64,000 bases of DNA from assembly GCA_039545295.1 (NCBI GenBank), contig BCIK01000002.1, positions 1,326,108-1,390,107 on the forward strand, in the 5' to 3' direction. Made by a program: the position numbers and the translations under genes. Source of the DNA: Udeniomyces pyricola. Lineage: Eukaryota > Basidiomycota > Tremellomycetes > Cystofilobasidiales > Mrakiaceae. Under the pieces are notes generated by a model. The model was not told the DNA's origin. It made no database searches and saw only the letters and a list, made by a program, of their open reading frames with translations. Below are positions 63,521 through 64,000 of this stretch, one piece after another. Position 1 is the stretch's first letter. The number at the start of each line of letters is the position of its first letter.

Positions 63521-63988
63521 TCATGACGACAACCGATGACGAATAGATGCAGACATAGTGAGATAAGTAGACGGAAATTCAGCGAGGAGAGAGATGTATG
63601 CGATCATAAAAAGAGAGAATAGGAAAGGTCGGAGGTCCGAAAGAGAGGAGAGATGAGTTGGGTGGACGAGTGCCAAAAACGGGAGGACGGGAGGGAAGAC
63701 AAGGAAACTGAGGCTGATTGGGAGGTCGTGACGGAGAGCTGTATGCATGGCTGGAAAAGAGGAGCGACGAGAAAGTTGTCAGAAATGAGTTTATGAAGGG
63801 GCAGCTTGTGGAATATGCAGGCTGGAACACGTGAACTCACAGTTTTGTAATATAATGGGCCAGATGTTCAAAAAGAAGTGCCTCAATCAATGAGACTCAA
63901 ATGCTTTCTCGTTCGCTTACATCATCCCCATCAACCCAAGCCCAACAACGGTTGCAGTGTCGGCTTGGCTGAACCCGACTGATGACAT
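63521..63988 (-). CDS. Possible small spliced membrane protein
   Basis: Speculative model. An ATG at 63986-63988 opens MSSVGFSQADTATVVGLGLM and reaches GMM before a GTAAGC donor. An exon at about 63833-63873 gives HFFLNIWPIILQN before GTGAGT, in phase. The next acceptor, TTTTCCAG at about 63752, leads to MHTALRHDLPISLSFLVFPP and hydrophobic DNA to a stop at 63521-63523. Good GT/AG signals and preserved frame support the first two exons; the last exon is less sure. Family not recognised, and it could also continue off a different 3' path. Confidence 0.3.
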
Positions 63989-64000
63989 TCCCTTGCTTGT

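Overview
The window is nuclear DNA of a fungus, most likely a basidiomycete yeast of the Tremellomycetes type. Nearly every gene is cut by many short introns (mostly about 40-120 nt, GT-AG, often with a CTRAY-like branch site). Several coding exons are only 6-40 nt long. Genes lie on both strands, 0.2-2 kb apart. The protein set is fungal: a PDR-type ABC transporter, a siderophore-type MFS carrier, NudE, an Rds1-like ferritin-fold protein and a PNRC/Edc1-type decapping factor. I cannot name the species. I saw no tRNA, rRNA, transposon or CRISPR array. There is one assembly gap (28760-29060), and several small N clusters sit in homopolymers.

Layout: amino-acid permease (587-4258, -); forkhead-domain protein (5389-7553, +); GNAT acetyltransferase A (8038-9584, -); about 2 kb of empty DNA; hexose transporter (11651-14902, +); full-size PDR ABC transporter (16011-24174, +); metal-dependent amidohydrolase (24800-27323, +); a tiny TUDOR-like ORF (27993-28115, +); the gap and a long purine-skewed stretch (29.6-31.2 kb); PNRC/Edc1-like protein (31188-33259, -); siderophore-type MFS carrier (34991-38739, +); unknown multi-pass membrane protein (39357-40420, -); SEC23 (41009-44583, +); GNAT acetyltransferase B (44951-46774, -); class III aminotransferase (47536-49769, -); NudE (50623-53356, -); alpha/beta hydrolase (53568-54763, +); Rds1-like secreted ferritin-fold protein (55112-56440, -); MFS drug-type carrier (57994-60448, +); MIX17-like CHCH protein (61064-62392, +); and a possible small membrane protein at the right edge (63521-63988, -).

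The genes do not form one clear pathway. Housekeeping genes (SEC23, NudE, MIX17, PNRC) are mixed with a transport-rich set (permease, hexose carrier, ABC exporter, siderophore carrier, MFS exporter). The ABC exporter and amidohydrolase are same-strand neighbours and could act together in handling a xenobiotic, but that is inference. The most notable sequence features concern splicing: chains of microexons that restore conserved protein motifs exactly, two GC-AG introns inside one forkhead domain, and a 54-T tract that directly abuts a splice acceptor.

All gene models were joined by eye from conserved protein motifs and splice signals. Outer coordinates are firmer than individual internal exon ends.
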